A stretch of 64,000 nucleotides of DNA from Mycolicibacterium sp. TUM20985 (lineage in GTDB: Bacteria > Actinomycetota > Actinomycetes > Mycobacteriales > Mycobacteriaceae), in NCBI RefSeq assembly GCF_030295745.1, contig NZ_AP027291.1:4774001-4838000 (forward strand). The letters run 5' to 3'. Position numbers and translations under genes: made by a program. Each line of letters begins with the position of its first letter. The first letter of the stretch is position 1. The notes below the pieces were generated by a model that saw nothing but the letters and a program-made list of their open reading frames with translations, was not told where the DNA came from and made no database searches. Positions 8,365-17,409 of this stretch are shown one piece after another.

Positions 8365-9258
8365 TTAGCTCTCCGTGCTCTCTGCCGCTTCGGGGGCCGC
8401 GACGGCCTCGGGAGCGGCGGACGTGTCGGCGTTCACTGGAGTTTCGGCGACGGGCGTCTCTTCACTGGCGGCGCGACCTGCTTCGGTGCTCGTGGCCGTG
8501 GTGCCCGATGCGCCGCTGCGACGCGGACGGGTACCTGCCGGACGATCGCGACGCGGACGTTCTGCGCCGGCGGCGGCGGGGGCAGCCAGCTCACGCTTGC
8601 CACCGACGACGTCACCCTTGTAGATCCACACCTTTACGCCGATGCGGCCGAAGGTGGTCTTGGCCTCGTACAGGCCGTAGTCGATGTCGGCGCGCAAAGT
8701 GTGCAGCGGCACCCGACCCTCGCGGTAGAACTCCGACCGGCTCATCTCTGCACCGCCGAGGCGACCCGAGCACTGCACCCGGATGCCCTTGACGTTCGGC
8801 TGACGCATCGCCGACTGGATCGCCTTGCGCATGGCGCGACGGAACGCGACGCGGTTGCTCAGCTGCTCGGCCACACCCTGGGCGACCAGCTGGGCCACCG
8901 ACTCGGGGCTCTTCACCTCGAGGATGTTGAGCTGGACCTGCTTGCCGGTCATCTTCTCCAGCGTTCCACGGATGCTGTCGGCGGCTGCGCCGCGACGTCC
9001 GATGACGATGCCAGGCCGCGCGGTGTGGATATCCACCCGGACCCTGTCACGAGTCCGCTCGATCTCGACCTTGGCGACACCGGCACGTTCTAGTTCGACG
9101 TTGCGCTCACCGGGGATGACGAACGGTGCGAAGAGCCGACGACGGATGGCGACGTCTTCCTTCACGTACTCGGCGTACTGCTTGTCGGCGTACCAGCGGG
9201 ACTTCCAGTCGGTCGTGATGCCGAGGCGGAAGCCGTGGGGGTTGATCTTCTGGCCCAC
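8365..9258 (-). CDS. rpsC: 30S ribosomal protein S3
   Basis: 297 residues. MGQKINPHGFRLGITTDWKSRWYA start, a KH domain with GRRGAAADSIRGTLEKMTGK (~85-105) and the S3 C-terminal domain up to ~residue 210; the remaining ~85 residues are an Ala/Pro/Arg-rich low-complexity tail, as usual in mycobacterial S3. S3 lines the mRNA entry channel. The GTG start shares one base with the rplV stop. Confidence 0.97.
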   Translation of the reverse strand: MGQKINPHGFRLGITTDWKSRWYADKQYAEYVKEDVAIRRRLFAPFVIPGERNVELERAGVAKVEIERTRDRVRVDIHTARPGIVIGRRGAAADSIRGTLEKMTGKQVQLNILEVKSPESVAQLVAQGVAEQLSNRVAFRRAMRKAIQSAMRQPNVKGIRVQCSGRLGGAEMSRSEFYREGRVPLHTLRADIDYGLYEAKTTFGRIGVKVWIYKGDVVGGKRELAAPAAAGAERPRRDRPAGTRPRRSGASGTTATSTEAGRAASEETPVAETPVNADTSAAPEAVAAPEAAESTES

Positions 9259-9782
9259 TACTCCGAGCCTCCCTTCGAATCAGAAGTCTCTGCGACCTTC
9301 TTGGGCGCCGCCTTCTTGGCGGGAGCCTTCTTGGCCGGCGCAGTGGCGGCTGCCTTACTGCCCTGTGCACGACGCGCCCTGGCGGACGCCGTCGATGCAG
9401 AAGAACCCTTGTCCTTCGGCGGACGGCTTTCCACGATCACCGTGATGTGGCTGGTGCGCTTACGGATTCGGTACGCACGCCCCTGGGCGCGCGGCCGGAT
9501 GCGCTTGGCGGTCGGGCCCTCGTCGGCGTGGATGGTCGCGACCACCAGGGTCGACGGATCCAGGCCATCGTTGTTCTGGGCGTTGGCCGCAGCACTCGCG
9601 ATCACCTTGGCGACGGGCTCGCTGGCACCCTGGGGCGCCCAGCGGAGGATGTCGAGTGCCTCGGTGACGGACTTGCCGCGCACCAGGTCAATCACCCGGC
9701 GCGCCTTGGAGGCCGAGATGCGCACGAAGCGCGCCGAGGCAACCGCACTGGGATAATCAGTCGACTGAGTTGTCGTAGTCAT
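9258..9782 (-). CDS. rplV: 50S ribosomal protein L22
   Basis: 174 residues. The L22 core (ARFVRISASKARRVIDLVRGK; AKRIRPRAQGRAYRIRKRTSHI) occupies the first ~120 residues; its beta-hairpin lines the exit tunnel. The rest is a Lys/Ala-rich tail with AKKAPAKKAAPKK repeats, a typical actinobacterial extension. Sits three bases after rpsS. Confidence 0.96.
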   Translation of the reverse strand: MTTTTQSTDYPSAVASARFVRISASKARRVIDLVRGKSVTEALDILRWAPQGASEPVAKVIASAAANAQNNDGLDPSTLVVATIHADEGPTAKRIRPRAQGRAYRIRKRTSHITVIVESRPPKDKGSSASTASARARRAQGSKAAATAPAKKAPAKKAAPKKVAETSDSKGGSE

Positions 9783-9785
9783 GGC

Positions 9786-10067
9786 CTACCGCCGCTTCGC
9801 TTTCCGGTCGTCCTTGATGTGACCCTTGAAGGTCCGGGTGGGGGCGAACTCGCCCAGCTTGTGACCGACCATGGCCTCCGAGACGAACACCGGCACGTGC
9901 TTGCGTCCGTCGTGGACGGCGAAGGTGTGTCCGATGAAGTCGGGGATGATCGTCGACCGACGGGACCAGGTCTTGATGACCTGCTTGGTGTTCTTCTCGT
10001 TCTGGACGTCGACCTTCTTCAGGAGATGGTCGTCGACGAACGGGCCCTTCTTCAGGCTGCGTGGCAT
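9786..10067 (-). CDS. rpsS: 30S ribosomal protein S19
   Basis: 93 residues, standard S19 length. MPRSLKKGPFVDDHLL start and SRRSTIIPDFIGHTFAVHDGRKHVPV centre are diagnostic; S19 contacts S13 in the head of the 30S subunit. Confidence 0.97.
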   Translation of the reverse strand: MPRSLKKGPFVDDHLLKKVDVQNEKNTKQVIKTWSRRSTIIPDFIGHTFAVHDGRKHVPVFVSEAMVGHKLGEFAPTRTFKGHIKDDRKAKRR

Positions 10068-10079
10068 CGCTGGATACTC

Positions 10080-10916
10080 CTAGCGCTTGTTCTTGCCGGT
10101 GCGCCGGCGTCGGACGATGAGCTTGTCGCTCGGCTTGTTCTTGCGGGTGCGGCCCTCGGGCTTACCCCACGGGCTGACCGGGTGGCGGCCACCGGAGGTC
10201 TTACCCTCACCACCACCGTGCGGGTGGTCGACCGGGTTCATGACGACACCACGAACGGTGGGGCGCTTGCCCTTCCAGCGCATACGGCCGGCCTTGCCCC
10301 AGTTGATGTTGCCCTGCTCGGCGTTGCCGACCTCGCCGACGGTGGCGCGGCAGCGCACGTCGACGCGGCGGATCTCACCGGACGGCATACGCAGCGTGGC
10401 GTACGTGCCTTCCTTGCCGAGCAGCTGGATGCTGACACCGGCCGAACGGCCCATCTTGGCGCCACCACCCGGGCGGAGCTCCACGGCGTGGATGACGGTG
10501 CCCGAGGGGATGTTGCGCAGCGGCAGGTTGTTGCCCGGCTTGATGTCGGCGTTCGGCCCCTGCTCGATGCGGTCGCCCTGCGACAGTCCCTGCGGCGCGA
10601 TGATGTAGCGCTTCTCGCCGTCCAGGTAGTGCAGCAGCGCGATGTTCGCGGTGCGGTTGGGGTCGTACTCGATGTGCGCAACCTTGGCGTCGACGCCGTC
10701 CTTGTCGTGGCGACGGAAGTCGATGACTCGGTACGCGCGCTTGTGCCCGCCACCCTTGTGACGGGTGGTGATGCGTCCGTGCGCGTTGCGGCCACCGGTG
10801 CTGTGCAACGGGCGGATCAGCGACTTCTCCGGCGTCGACCGAGTGACCTCGGCGAAGTCCGAGACGCTGGACCCGCGACGACCGGGGGTCGTCGGCTTGT
10901 ACTTGCGAATAGCCAT
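10080..10916 (-). CDS. rplB: 50S ribosomal protein L2
   Basis: 278 residues, normal length. MAIRKYKPTTPGRRGSS start, GRNAHGRITTRHKGGGHK, and the peptidyl-transferase-proximal NPVDHPHGGGEG loop containing the conserved His. L2 is a primary 23S rRNA binder needed for subunit association. Lies between rplW and rpsS. Confidence 0.98.
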   Translation of the reverse strand: MAIRKYKPTTPGRRGSSVSDFAEVTRSTPEKSLIRPLHSTGGRNAHGRITTRHKGGGHKRAYRVIDFRRHDKDGVDAKVAHIEYDPNRTANIALLHYLDGEKRYIIAPQGLSQGDRIEQGPNADIKPGNNLPLRNIPSGTVIHAVELRPGGGAKMGRSAGVSIQLLGKEGTYATLRMPSGEIRRVDVRCRATVGEVGNAEQGNINWGKAGRMRWKGKRPTVRGVVMNPVDHPHGGGEGKTSGGRHPVSPWGKPEGRTRKNKPSDKLIVRRRRTGKNKR

Positions 10917-10949
10917 GTCTGTGTAGTCCTCTGTGCTTCCCGCCGGCGG

Positions 10950-11252
10950 TTAGGCCGGTGCTCCGAACAGGTCGATCGGCTTGCTGCCCGCGGACAGCGT
11001 CACGATGGCGCGCTTGGTGCTCTTGCGCTGGCCGAACCCGCTGCGGGTGCGCTTGCGCTTGCCCTGACGGTTGAGCGTGTTCACCGAATCGACCTTGACG
11101 CTGAAGATCTTCTCAATGGCGATCTTGATCTGCGTCTTGTTCGAATCCGGGTGCACGACGAACGTGTAGGTGTTGTCCTCGATCAGCCCGTAGGACTTCT
11201 CGGAGATCACCGGCGCCAGGATGATGTCGCGGGGGTCAGTGACGGTCGCCAT
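10950..11252 (-). CDS. rplW: 50S ribosomal protein L23
   Basis: 100 residues. APVISEKSYGLIEDNTYTFVV start and VNTLNRQGKRKRTRSGFGQR loop are L23 signatures; L23 forms the docking site for trigger factor and SRP at the tunnel exit. Shares one base with rplD; 33 bases separate it from rplB. Confidence 0.97.
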   Translation of the reverse strand: MATVTDPRDIILAPVISEKSYGLIEDNTYTFVVHPDSNKTQIKIAIEKIFSVKVDSVNTLNRQGKRKRTRSGFGQRKSTKRAIVTLSAGSKPIDLFGAPA

Positions 11253-11914
11253 CAGGCCGAAACCTCTTCCTTGTCAACGCTGTTCGCCTGAATGTAGGCG
11301 TTCAGTGCTTCCACGCTGAACACCAGATCATCGGCGTCGAGCACGTCGTAGGTGTTGAGCTGATCCGCTGAGATCACCCGCACACCAGGCAGATTGCGCG
11401 CGCTCTTGGTGCCGACCTCGTCGCTGCGGCCGATCACGATCAGCACCTTGCGGTGATCCGCGGTCAACAGCGTCTCGAGGAACGCCTTGGCGATCTTCGT
11501 CGACGGCGTCTGACCACTGATCAGCTCGGTGATCGCGTAGATCCGATCGTTGCGGGCCCGATCCGACAGCGCGCAACGCAAGGAGGCGGCAATCATCTTC
11601 TTCGGGGTCCGCTGGCTGTAGTCACGCGGCTTGGGACCGTGCACGATGCCACCGCCGGTGAACTGCGGTGCCCGCGTCGAACCCTGACGGGCGCGGCCGG
11701 TGCCCTTCTGCCGGTACGGCTTCTTGCCACCACCGGAGACCTCGGCGCGCGTCTTGGTCGAGTGCGTGCCCTGGCGCTTGGCGGCCAACTGCGCCGTCAC
11801 CACCTGGTGCATCAGCGCGATGTTGGGAGCCACGTCGAACAGAGCGGCGGGCAGCTCGACGCTGCCGTCCTTCTTGCCGTCCGGCGTGAGAACGTCGATC
11901 TTCTTGGAAGCCAT
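11252..11914 (-). CDS. rplD: 50S ribosomal protein L4
   Basis: 220 residues. The extended loop GGGKKPYRQKGTGRARQGS... (~65-85) reaches into the exit tunnel and identifies L4. In proteobacteria L4 also represses the S10 operon through its leader; whether that holds here is unknown, though a long leader is present. Overlaps rplC by one base. Confidence 0.97.
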   Translation of the reverse strand: MASKKIDVLTPDGKKDGSVELPAALFDVAPNIALMHQVVTAQLAAKRQGTHSTKTRAEVSGGGKKPYRQKGTGRARQGSTRAPQFTGGGIVHGPKPRDYSQRTPKKMIAASLRCALSDRARNDRIYAITELISGQTPSTKIAKAFLETLLTADHRKVLIVIGRSDEVGTKSARNLPGVRVISADQLNTYDVLDADDLVFSVEALNAYIQANSVDKEEVSA

Positions 11915-12567
11915 TACTTCTCACCTCGTTTGATCGCAGTGCGGACTACGACGAGCCCACCGTTGCGGCCAGGAATGGCGCCCTTGATCAACAGCACACC
12001 GTTCTCGGCGTCGACCTTGTGCACCTTCAGGTTCTGGGTGGTGATCTTGTCGGTACCCATCCGGCCGGACATGCGGGTGCCCTTGAAGACACGGCCCGGG
12101 GTGGAGCAGCCACCGATCGAACCGGGCCGACGGTGCACTGCCTGCGCGCCGTGGGAGGCGCCCTGACCCTTGAAGCCGTGACGCTTCATGGTTCCGGCGA
12201 AGCCCTTGCCCTTGCTGGTGCCGGTGACGTCGACGTAGCTGCCGTCGGCGAAGATCTCGGCGGTCAACTCCTGACCCACCTCGTAATCGGCGGCGGCGGC
12301 CTCGTCTTCGAGCCGGAACTCGGCCAGGTGCCTGCGTGGGTTGACACCCGCGGCGGCGTACTGACCGGTGACCGGCTTGTTGACCTTGCGCGGGCTGATC
12401 TCGCCGTAGGCGAGTTGCACGGCGCTGTAGCCGTCGCGCTCGGTGGTGCGGATGCGGGTCACCACGTTGGGGCCGGCCTTGACGACCGTGACTGGGACGA
12501 CCTTGTTGTTCTCGTCGAACACCTGCGTCATGCCCAGCTTGGTGCCCAGAATGCCTTTGCGTGCCAT
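11914..12567 (-). CDS. rplC: 50S ribosomal protein L3
   Basis: 217 residues. MARKGILGTKLGMTQVFDE start and GTSKGKGFAGTMKRHGFKGQ with SHGAQAVHRRPGSIG are diagnostic of L3, an early 23S rRNA assembly protein. Starts 14 bases after rpsJ. Confidence 0.97.
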   Translation of the reverse strand: MARKGILGTKLGMTQVFDENNKVVPVTVVKAGPNVVTRIRTTERDGYSAVQLAYGEISPRKVNKPVTGQYAAAGVNPRRHLAEFRLEDEAAAADYEVGQELTAEIFADGSYVDVTGTSKGKGFAGTMKRHGFKGQGASHGAQAVHRRPGSIGGCSTPGRVFKGTRMSGRMGTDKITTQNLKVHKVDAENGVLLIKGAIPGRNGGLVVVRTAIKRGEK

Positions 12568-12581
12568 TGTTCTGGAATCTC

Positions 12582-12887
12582 CTACTGGATGTTGACGTCG
12601 ACGCTCGCCGGCAGATCGATGCGCATGAGAGCGTCAACGGTCTTCGGCGTCGGGTCGAGAATGTCGATCAGGCGCTTGTGGGTGCGCATCTCGAAGTGCT
12701 CCCGCGAGTCCTTGTACTTGTGCGGGGACCGGATGACGCAATAGATGTTCTTCTCCGTCGGCAGCGGCACCGGACCAACGACGCTCGCGCCCGTACGGGT
12801 GACCGTCTCGACGATCTTGCGCGCCGAGGCATCGATCGCCTCGTGGTCGTAGGCCTTCAGCCTGATGCGGATCTTCTGTCCCGCCAC
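12582..12887 (-). CDS. rpsJ: 30S ribosomal protein S10
   Basis: 101 residues, GTG start with an AGGAG Shine-Dalgarno. KIRIRLKAYDHEAIDASARKI and RTHKRLIDILDPTPKTVDALMRIDLPA identify S10, which is also NusE, the partner of NusB and NusG in antitermination. First gene of the operon; about 250 bases of leader lie upstream. Confidence 0.97.
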   Translation of the reverse strand: MAGQKIRIRLKAYDHEAIDASARKIVETVTRTGASVVGPVPLPTEKNIYCVIRSPHKYKDSREHFEMRTHKRLIDILDPTPKTVDALMRIDLPASVDVNIQ

Positions 12888-13081
12888 GCTTCTCCTACCT
12901 CACTACTAACGGGGCCCATACTGGCCCATGTCTACGTGCGACACGCACTAGGTGCGTTCCGCTGGCTATGCCGCCGCTGTTTACCTGTCTGTGGTCCACC
13001 GGCCCCCGCGCTCGGGTGTGTCGCCCTTGCACGCACTCTCCTGCGCCGAAAACTCCGTCGCGATCAAGGTTGGGACCGGAT

Positions 13082-13116
13082 GCGCCCGCGAGGGCGCTGG
13101 TCGTATGCCCGACCAG
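13082..13116 (-). promoter_or_regulatory. Tandem hairpins in the S10-operon leader
   Basis: GCGCCC/GGGCGC (13082-13097, 4-base loop) directly abuts CTGGTCG/CGACCAG (13097-13116, 6-base loop). Both would be transcribed in the rpsJ leader if the promoter at 13143-13172 is used. They may be an RNA control site; no match to a known leader class can be made by eye. Confidence 0.4.
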
Positions 13117-13142
13117 GCGAACCTGGCTCGAGGCAACCCGAA

Positions 13143-13172
13143 CAGTATGCCTCAGAACTGGGCGGGCTCCAA
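13143..13172 (-). promoter_or_regulatory. Candidate S10-operon promoter
   Basis: On the minus strand TTGGAG (13167-13172) is followed after 18 bases by ATACTG (13143-13148), resembling a SigA promoter. It would give a leader of roughly 250 bases. Pattern match only. Confidence 0.35.
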
Positions 13173-13748
13173 ATCCCTCGGGAACGCCCATACCCGCCGC
13201 ATGGGGACCGTCCCTCGGCGCAATGAAATGGACATCGATGCGTCGTAGGGCCGTCACGCACCGCGGGTTGGCTCTAGAGCACACCGACTGGAGGAACCGC
13301 GCCGGCGCTGACCGCGGTCCCGCTCGCAATTCCGAACACCCCACCGGAAAACGAGGGTCCTTCCCCCATGAGTATCGACGCAACGGACATCGCCCCTGCC
13401 GAGGCGGTCGCCCGACCCACCCCGCGGTGGTCTCCATACGGTGCGCGTGGTCAGCCTCGACGTTCAGCCCGGCGAGGGGCGACCTTCCCCTGCAGCCGGC
13501 CATCCGAATCTTAGGGCACTAGCTTCTGTCCCTTGTCGATGTCGAGTGAGCTCTCGCAACAGCACGGGCGAAGTGGCCTCCTTCTCCGCTCGAGTGCCGA
13601 GGCCCAGCGTCCCATCGGCTTAATGCGATCGTCATCGAAACTTACGAGGTGGTCATCCCGCGGACGCCATAATGGAAATACGACTGAAGTCGCGTTTGAT
13701 GTCCGATCGGCCGAACCGGCCGCAGACCCACCCACGGAGCCACCTGCC

Positions 13749-14642
13749 ATGACCAGATTGACCCATGTTCCCGCCACCACACCCGTCGACGACTTGGTCG
13801 AACATCTGCGTCGCGACAACTACGTGATCGTCGACGACCTCGCACCAACGGCCATGATGGACGCCATCGAGGAGGAAGTCGCCCCCTACCTCGACTCCAC
13901 TCCCATCGGCTACAACGAAATCCTCGGCAAGAAGACTCGCCGCACCGGCGCCCTCATCGCCCGCTCCCCCACCTGCCGCGAGCTCATCCAGAATCCCACC
14001 ATCCTGGGCACAGTCGGCCAATTCCTCGGCCACGCCACTGCATTTCAGCTGATGCTCACCCAGATCATCTCCATCGAACCCGGTGAATCCGCTCAGGGGC
14101 TGCACCGCGACCAAGTGGCGTGGGACTTCTTCCCCTTTCCGGCCGACTACCACGTTCAATGCAACATGCTCTGGGCCCTGTCGGACTACACCGCCGAGAT
14201 GGGTGCCACCCGCGTCGTCCCCGGCAGCCACCTCCCCGACGCCCTCACCCCCAAGGAATACACCGACTCCGACTGCCTCCAAGCCGAGATGACCCGCGGC
14301 TCGGTCCTCCTCTACAGCGGCAAGATCGTCCACAGCGGCGGCGCCAACAAGACCACCGACAAGACCCGGCGCGCCATCAACATCAACTACTCCGTGGGCT
14401 GGGTCCGCCAGGAAGAGAACCAATACCTCTCCGTGCCAATCGACGTCGCCAAGACCCTCGACGACGACCTCCTCAAGCTGATGGGCTACCAGGAGGGCGC
14501 GTTCTCCATGGGCTACATCCGCGACTTCGAAGACCCGCTACGCGCCATCCGCGGCGACGCGATCGCCTACGGCTACGACCCCAACCGCGTCCGCGCCGAC
14601 GCCTCCCCGGAGTATGCCGCGTTCCTTGCCGGCAGCCAGTAG
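13749..14642 (+). CDS. Phytanoyl-CoA dioxygenase (PhyH) family Fe(II)/2-oxoglutarate oxygenase
   Basis: 297 residues from the ATG at 13749, which follows a CGGAG site; a longer in-frame ORF from 13533 adds 72 residues of unlikely composition. The double-stranded beta-helix iron site is visible: HRD (H-x-D) at ~119-121 and the distal His in KIVHSGG (~197), with an Arg nearby (TRRAININY) that would bind 2-oxoglutarate. PhyH-family enzymes hydroxylate lipids or small secondary metabolites; the substrate cannot be deduced. It stands alone on the plus strand, convergent with a TetR gene 33 bases downstream. Confidence 0.85.
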   Translation: MTRLTHVPATTPVDDLVEHLRRDNYVIVDDLAPTAMMDAIEEEVAPYLDSTPIGYNEILGKKTRRTGALIARSPTCRELIQNPTILGTVGQFLGHATAFQLMLTQIISIEPGESAQGLHRDQVAWDFFPFPADYHVQCNMLWALSDYTAEMGATRVVPGSHLPDALTPKEYTDSDCLQAEMTRGSVLLYSGKIVHSGGANKTTDKTRRAININYSVGWVRQEENQYLSVPIDVAKTLDDDLLKLMGYQEGAFSMGYIRDFEDPLRAIRGDAIAYGYDPNRVRADASPEYAAFLAGSQ

Positions 14643-14675
14643 GCGACGCTCAACGCCTCGCCTTCGGCGCGGTCG

Positions 14676-15455
14676 TCACACGGCCGCGCGTCGCGCTCGC
14701 GCGCTGGGGCTCGATCGTTCCGAATAGTGCGCCAGATACTGGATCAGGACGATTCGGATCTCACCGATGATCTGGTGATCACCTCGCACCTCGTCGGTGT
14801 AGGCGTATTGGAAGAGGCGCTCGCAGATCTCGATCGCCACCAGGGATTGTCGGAGCGAGCACTGGTCGAACGACGGTTCGGCCTTCTGCAGCGCGGCCAG
14901 AAGCGTCTTCGCGACGTCCTGCATCCACTCGCGGTCGGCTGCCCGCACCGGGGGCGTGAGGTTTTGACCCACCCACAGTTCACGAACCAGCGGACGTCCG
15001 AAGCAATCCCGGTAGAACTCGATGAGAGTGTCGACGACGCTGTGCCAGTGCGTGATCGGGTTCGTCTCGAGCATGTCACCGAGTAATGCAGCAGACTCCT
15101 GCATGCACTGGAAGGCCAACTCCTCGAGAACTTTCTCGGGTGTCTCGAAGAACGAGTAGAACGATCCTCGGCTCACCCCCGACTCCCGGAGAAGCAAGGT
15201 CGGTGAGGCCGCGATCGCTCGATAGCCCACCTCGACCAGCAGGCGTGACGCGGTATCCAGGATGCATTGGGTCGTGGCCTTGGAACGAATTTGAAGTGGC
15301 TGCTTTCGCAAGCCGCCCGGTGTGATCGTCGCTCCCCCGCGTTGCTCCGATACGCGGCCCGAAGAGTGTTCCTGCACAGTGCTCCTCATCATGCCGGTGC
15401 CGCGAAGCGAGACAACCGCCTTCGTTCGTTGCCGACACGTCTTCCCGGACGGCAT
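14676..15455 (-). CDS. TetR/AcrR-family transcriptional regulator
   Basis: Up to 259 residues. A TetR helix-turn-helix (ILDTASRLLVEVGYRAIA...LLLRESGVSRGSFYSFFETPEKVL, ~65-115) is followed by a helical ligand domain. The start is uncertain: the ATG at 15455 gives a long basic N-terminus, and the ATGs at 15392/15389 are alternatives; none has a clear Shine-Dalgarno. A perfect 10-bp palindrome GACTGCAGTC lies upstream at 15470-15479 and could be its operator. Convergent with the PhyH gene; target genes unknown. Confidence 0.8.
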   Translation of the reverse strand: MPSGKTCRQRTKAVVSLRGTGMMRSTVQEHSSGRVSEQRGGATITPGGLRKQPLQIRSKATTQCILDTASRLLVEVGYRAIAASPTLLLRESGVSRGSFYSFFETPEKVLEELAFQCMQESAALLGDMLETNPITHWHSVVDTLIEFYRDCFGRPLVRELWVGQNLTPPVRAADREWMQDVAKTLLAALQKAEPSFDQCSLRQSLVAIEICERLFQYAYTDEVRGDHQIIGEIRIVLIQYLAHYSERSSPSARARRAAV

Positions 15456-15706
15456 GTCACATGAAACACGACTGCAGTCAAGACTAGCGCCGGTTCAACA
15501 TTGTTCGCGGCGTGACGTCGTGCGTCAATTCAACGAGAACCAGGGCTGCGTGCCGTGGACTCCTTCATCACCGCCGCCGATTCCGGCGGCCACGATCACG
15601 CACGATTGGCATGCTCGGCCGCATCGACGTGGCGGCCAGCCCGGATGTGCTTCGTCGGCGCGTGAACGAAGCGACGCAGGCGGTCACCGGGCCGGTGTCG
15701 CCTCCG

Positions 15707-17296
15707 TCACTCCTTCGGACCGGCCCAGAACGCACACTGATGCCGCTGGTCGAAGTCGGTCTCCACCGTGGCCCCGCCGGGCAGCAGTGACCACCGCTTC
15801 TCCTCGCCGTCGAAGGCGGGCCAGGCGTCTCCGGGATGGCCGTCGCGGACGAACTGGCTCCAGGCGTCGACCATCTGGTCCGACAGCACCTGCTGATCGG
15901 GGCTGAGCGGCGGCGCTCCGCCGACGTCGAACAGATAGCGCAGCTCCAGTGAGTGACTGGCACCGACCGGAAACGGCAAGGTGCGCATGGCATCCGGGGC
16001 AGGGGCGTTGCGGTCGTTGAACTCGTAGGCGTACACCGAGTCCGTCTTGGCCAGCCCGTCGGCCATTCTGTCGGCGACGCAGGCGAAGACACCGTCGGTG
16101 ACGGCCGCCGAGTACGCCAGCGGCACGCTACCCTGATAGCGCTCCAGCGGGTAGCGCGCCTCGACCGCCCTCGCATCGCGACCGAACGTCTGCGTCAACA
16201 GCTTCGGGTACTGCGCCGCGGTGTAGGGCTGCTTCAGCCGCAGATACTCCAAGGCGACGAAGAGCGTGAACTCATCATGGTTGGTACCGATCATCACGGG
16301 CACCTTGGCGGCCTGCGCCCGCGCGATCGCCACCATCGGATCCGTCGGCAGCACCGTGGTTCCCGTGACGGGTCCGCTCAGCGCGTCGTCGCCGATGCGG
16401 TAGTACCACACCGGTTTTCGCAACCTTTCGGCCGGCAACCCGCGAAGGCAGTCGGCGACGGTTCTGAGGTCCTCGCAGCCGGCGTCGCGGGCGTAGGCGA
16501 TGCTGGTCCGCTGCGCCTCGGGAAGGGCGACCTGCGCCTGGCACGGCCCACTCTGGATGATCGCCGCCCGGAAGAGTCCCTCCGACCCCGGGGCAACGAG
16601 GTGATCACACACCGACATCCCGCCCGCGGACTCCCCCGCGATCGTGACGGCATCGGGATCGCCGCCGAAACCGGCGATGTTGTCGTGCACCCATCGCAGC
16701 GCGGCCTGCTGGTCGGACAGCCCGTAGTTGCCGACCGCACCCGGGGCACCGAGGGCGGGATGCGCCAGGAAGCCCAGCGCACCCAGCCGGTAGTTGAGGG
16801 TGACGACGATGATGTCGCCACGTGACGCCAGCCACCGCGAGTCGTAGATGTTGGCGCTGCCGTTGATGAATGCACCACCGTGGATCCACACCATCACCGC
16901 CCGCTTGCGATCCGAGGGCGGTGGCGTCCAGACGTTCAGCGTCAGGCAGTCCTCGGACGTCTGCCTGCCCAGCTCCATGTCACTGGCGTCCTGCATGCAG
17001 CGCGCACCGGTATGCGTCGCATCACGCGCCCCTTGCCACGGCGCTGCCGGCGCGGGCGGCTGCCACCGCAGCGGGCCGACGGGCGGGGCTGCATAGGGAA
17101 TGCCGGCGAACAGGCGGTGCTCCGGTGTCACCGTCCCCCGGACGGCCCCCGTCGCCGTCTCGGCGATCGCCGGGTCGGTGGGCGCACTTGCGGAGGTGGC
17201 CGGGGCCGCGCCGTCGCCGCGCGCACAACCGGCCAACAGGACCATCATCACGAGCAGCAGCGCGGTCGCACCCCGCCCGACCGAATCACATCGCAC
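15707..17296 (-). CDS. Type B carboxylesterase lipoprotein
   Basis: 529 residues from the GTG at 17296, chosen because it leads directly into a lipoprotein signal with lipobox LAGC (Cys at ~24); an in-frame ATG at 17377 is longer but less likely. The fold of type B carboxylesterases is clear: FAGIPYAAPPVGPLRWQPP near the N-terminus, oxyanion-hole HGGAF, and the nucleophile elbow GESAGG. It should hydrolyse carboxylic esters at the cell surface; natural substrate unknown. Divergent from the P450 gene, with ~113 bases between the starts. Confidence 0.88.
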   Translation of the reverse strand: MRCDSVGRGATALLLVMMVLLAGCARGDGAAPATSASAPTDPAIAETATGAVRGTVTPEHRLFAGIPYAAPPVGPLRWQPPAPAAPWQGARDATHTGARCMQDASDMELGRQTSEDCLTLNVWTPPPSDRKRAVMVWIHGGAFINGSANIYDSRWLASRGDIIVVTLNYRLGALGFLAHPALGAPGAVGNYGLSDQQAALRWVHDNIAGFGGDPDAVTIAGESAGGMSVCDHLVAPGSEGLFRAAIIQSGPCQAQVALPEAQRTSIAYARDAGCEDLRTVADCLRGLPAERLRKPVWYYRIGDDALSGPVTGTTVLPTDPMVAIARAQAAKVPVMIGTNHDEFTLFVALEYLRLKQPYTAAQYPKLLTQTFGRDARAVEARYPLERYQGSVPLAYSAAVTDGVFACVADRMADGLAKTDSVYAYEFNDRNAPAPDAMRTLPFPVGASHSLELRYLFDVGGAPPLSPDQQVLSDQMVDAWSQFVRDGHPGDAWPAFDGEEKRWSLLPGGATVETDFDQRHQCAFWAGPKE

Positions 17297-17409
17297 GACC
17301 GCCGAGCCTACTGGGACACCGATCCGGGCAATCCCCTCCGCACGTTCGCAAGCCCGCCCTAAACTGCCGGTTGACACCCGTCAAGTGCAGCCGCGTATCA
17401 GGAGCCCGA

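Larger units (their letters stand above)
12888..13748. other. 861-base intergenic region between rpsJ and the divergent PhyH gene
   Basis: No convincing gene on either strand; the ORFs present have no recognisable protein features. On the minus strand it carries a candidate S10 promoter near 13143-13172 and a leader of about 250 bases with two adjacent hairpins (13082-13097 and 13097-13116). The part from 13200 to 13748 also serves as the upstream region of the plus-strand dioxygenase gene. I saw no tRNA or insertion sequence in it. Confidence 0.6.

Noticed and set aside
11336..13503. Long plus- and minus-strand ORFs antisense to ribosomal genes and in the leader
   Set aside because: Arg/Pro/Ala-rich shadows caused by high GC; no protein motif.
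12888..13530. Possible tRNA in the long leader
   Set aside because: Small stems are present but no TPsiC or anticodon pattern in the right spacing.
15570..15606. Hairpin (GCCGCC/GGCGGC) as a terminator of the carboxylesterase
   Set aside because: It is 100 bases beyond the stop, has no U-run and is common in GC-rich DNA; function cannot be claimed.
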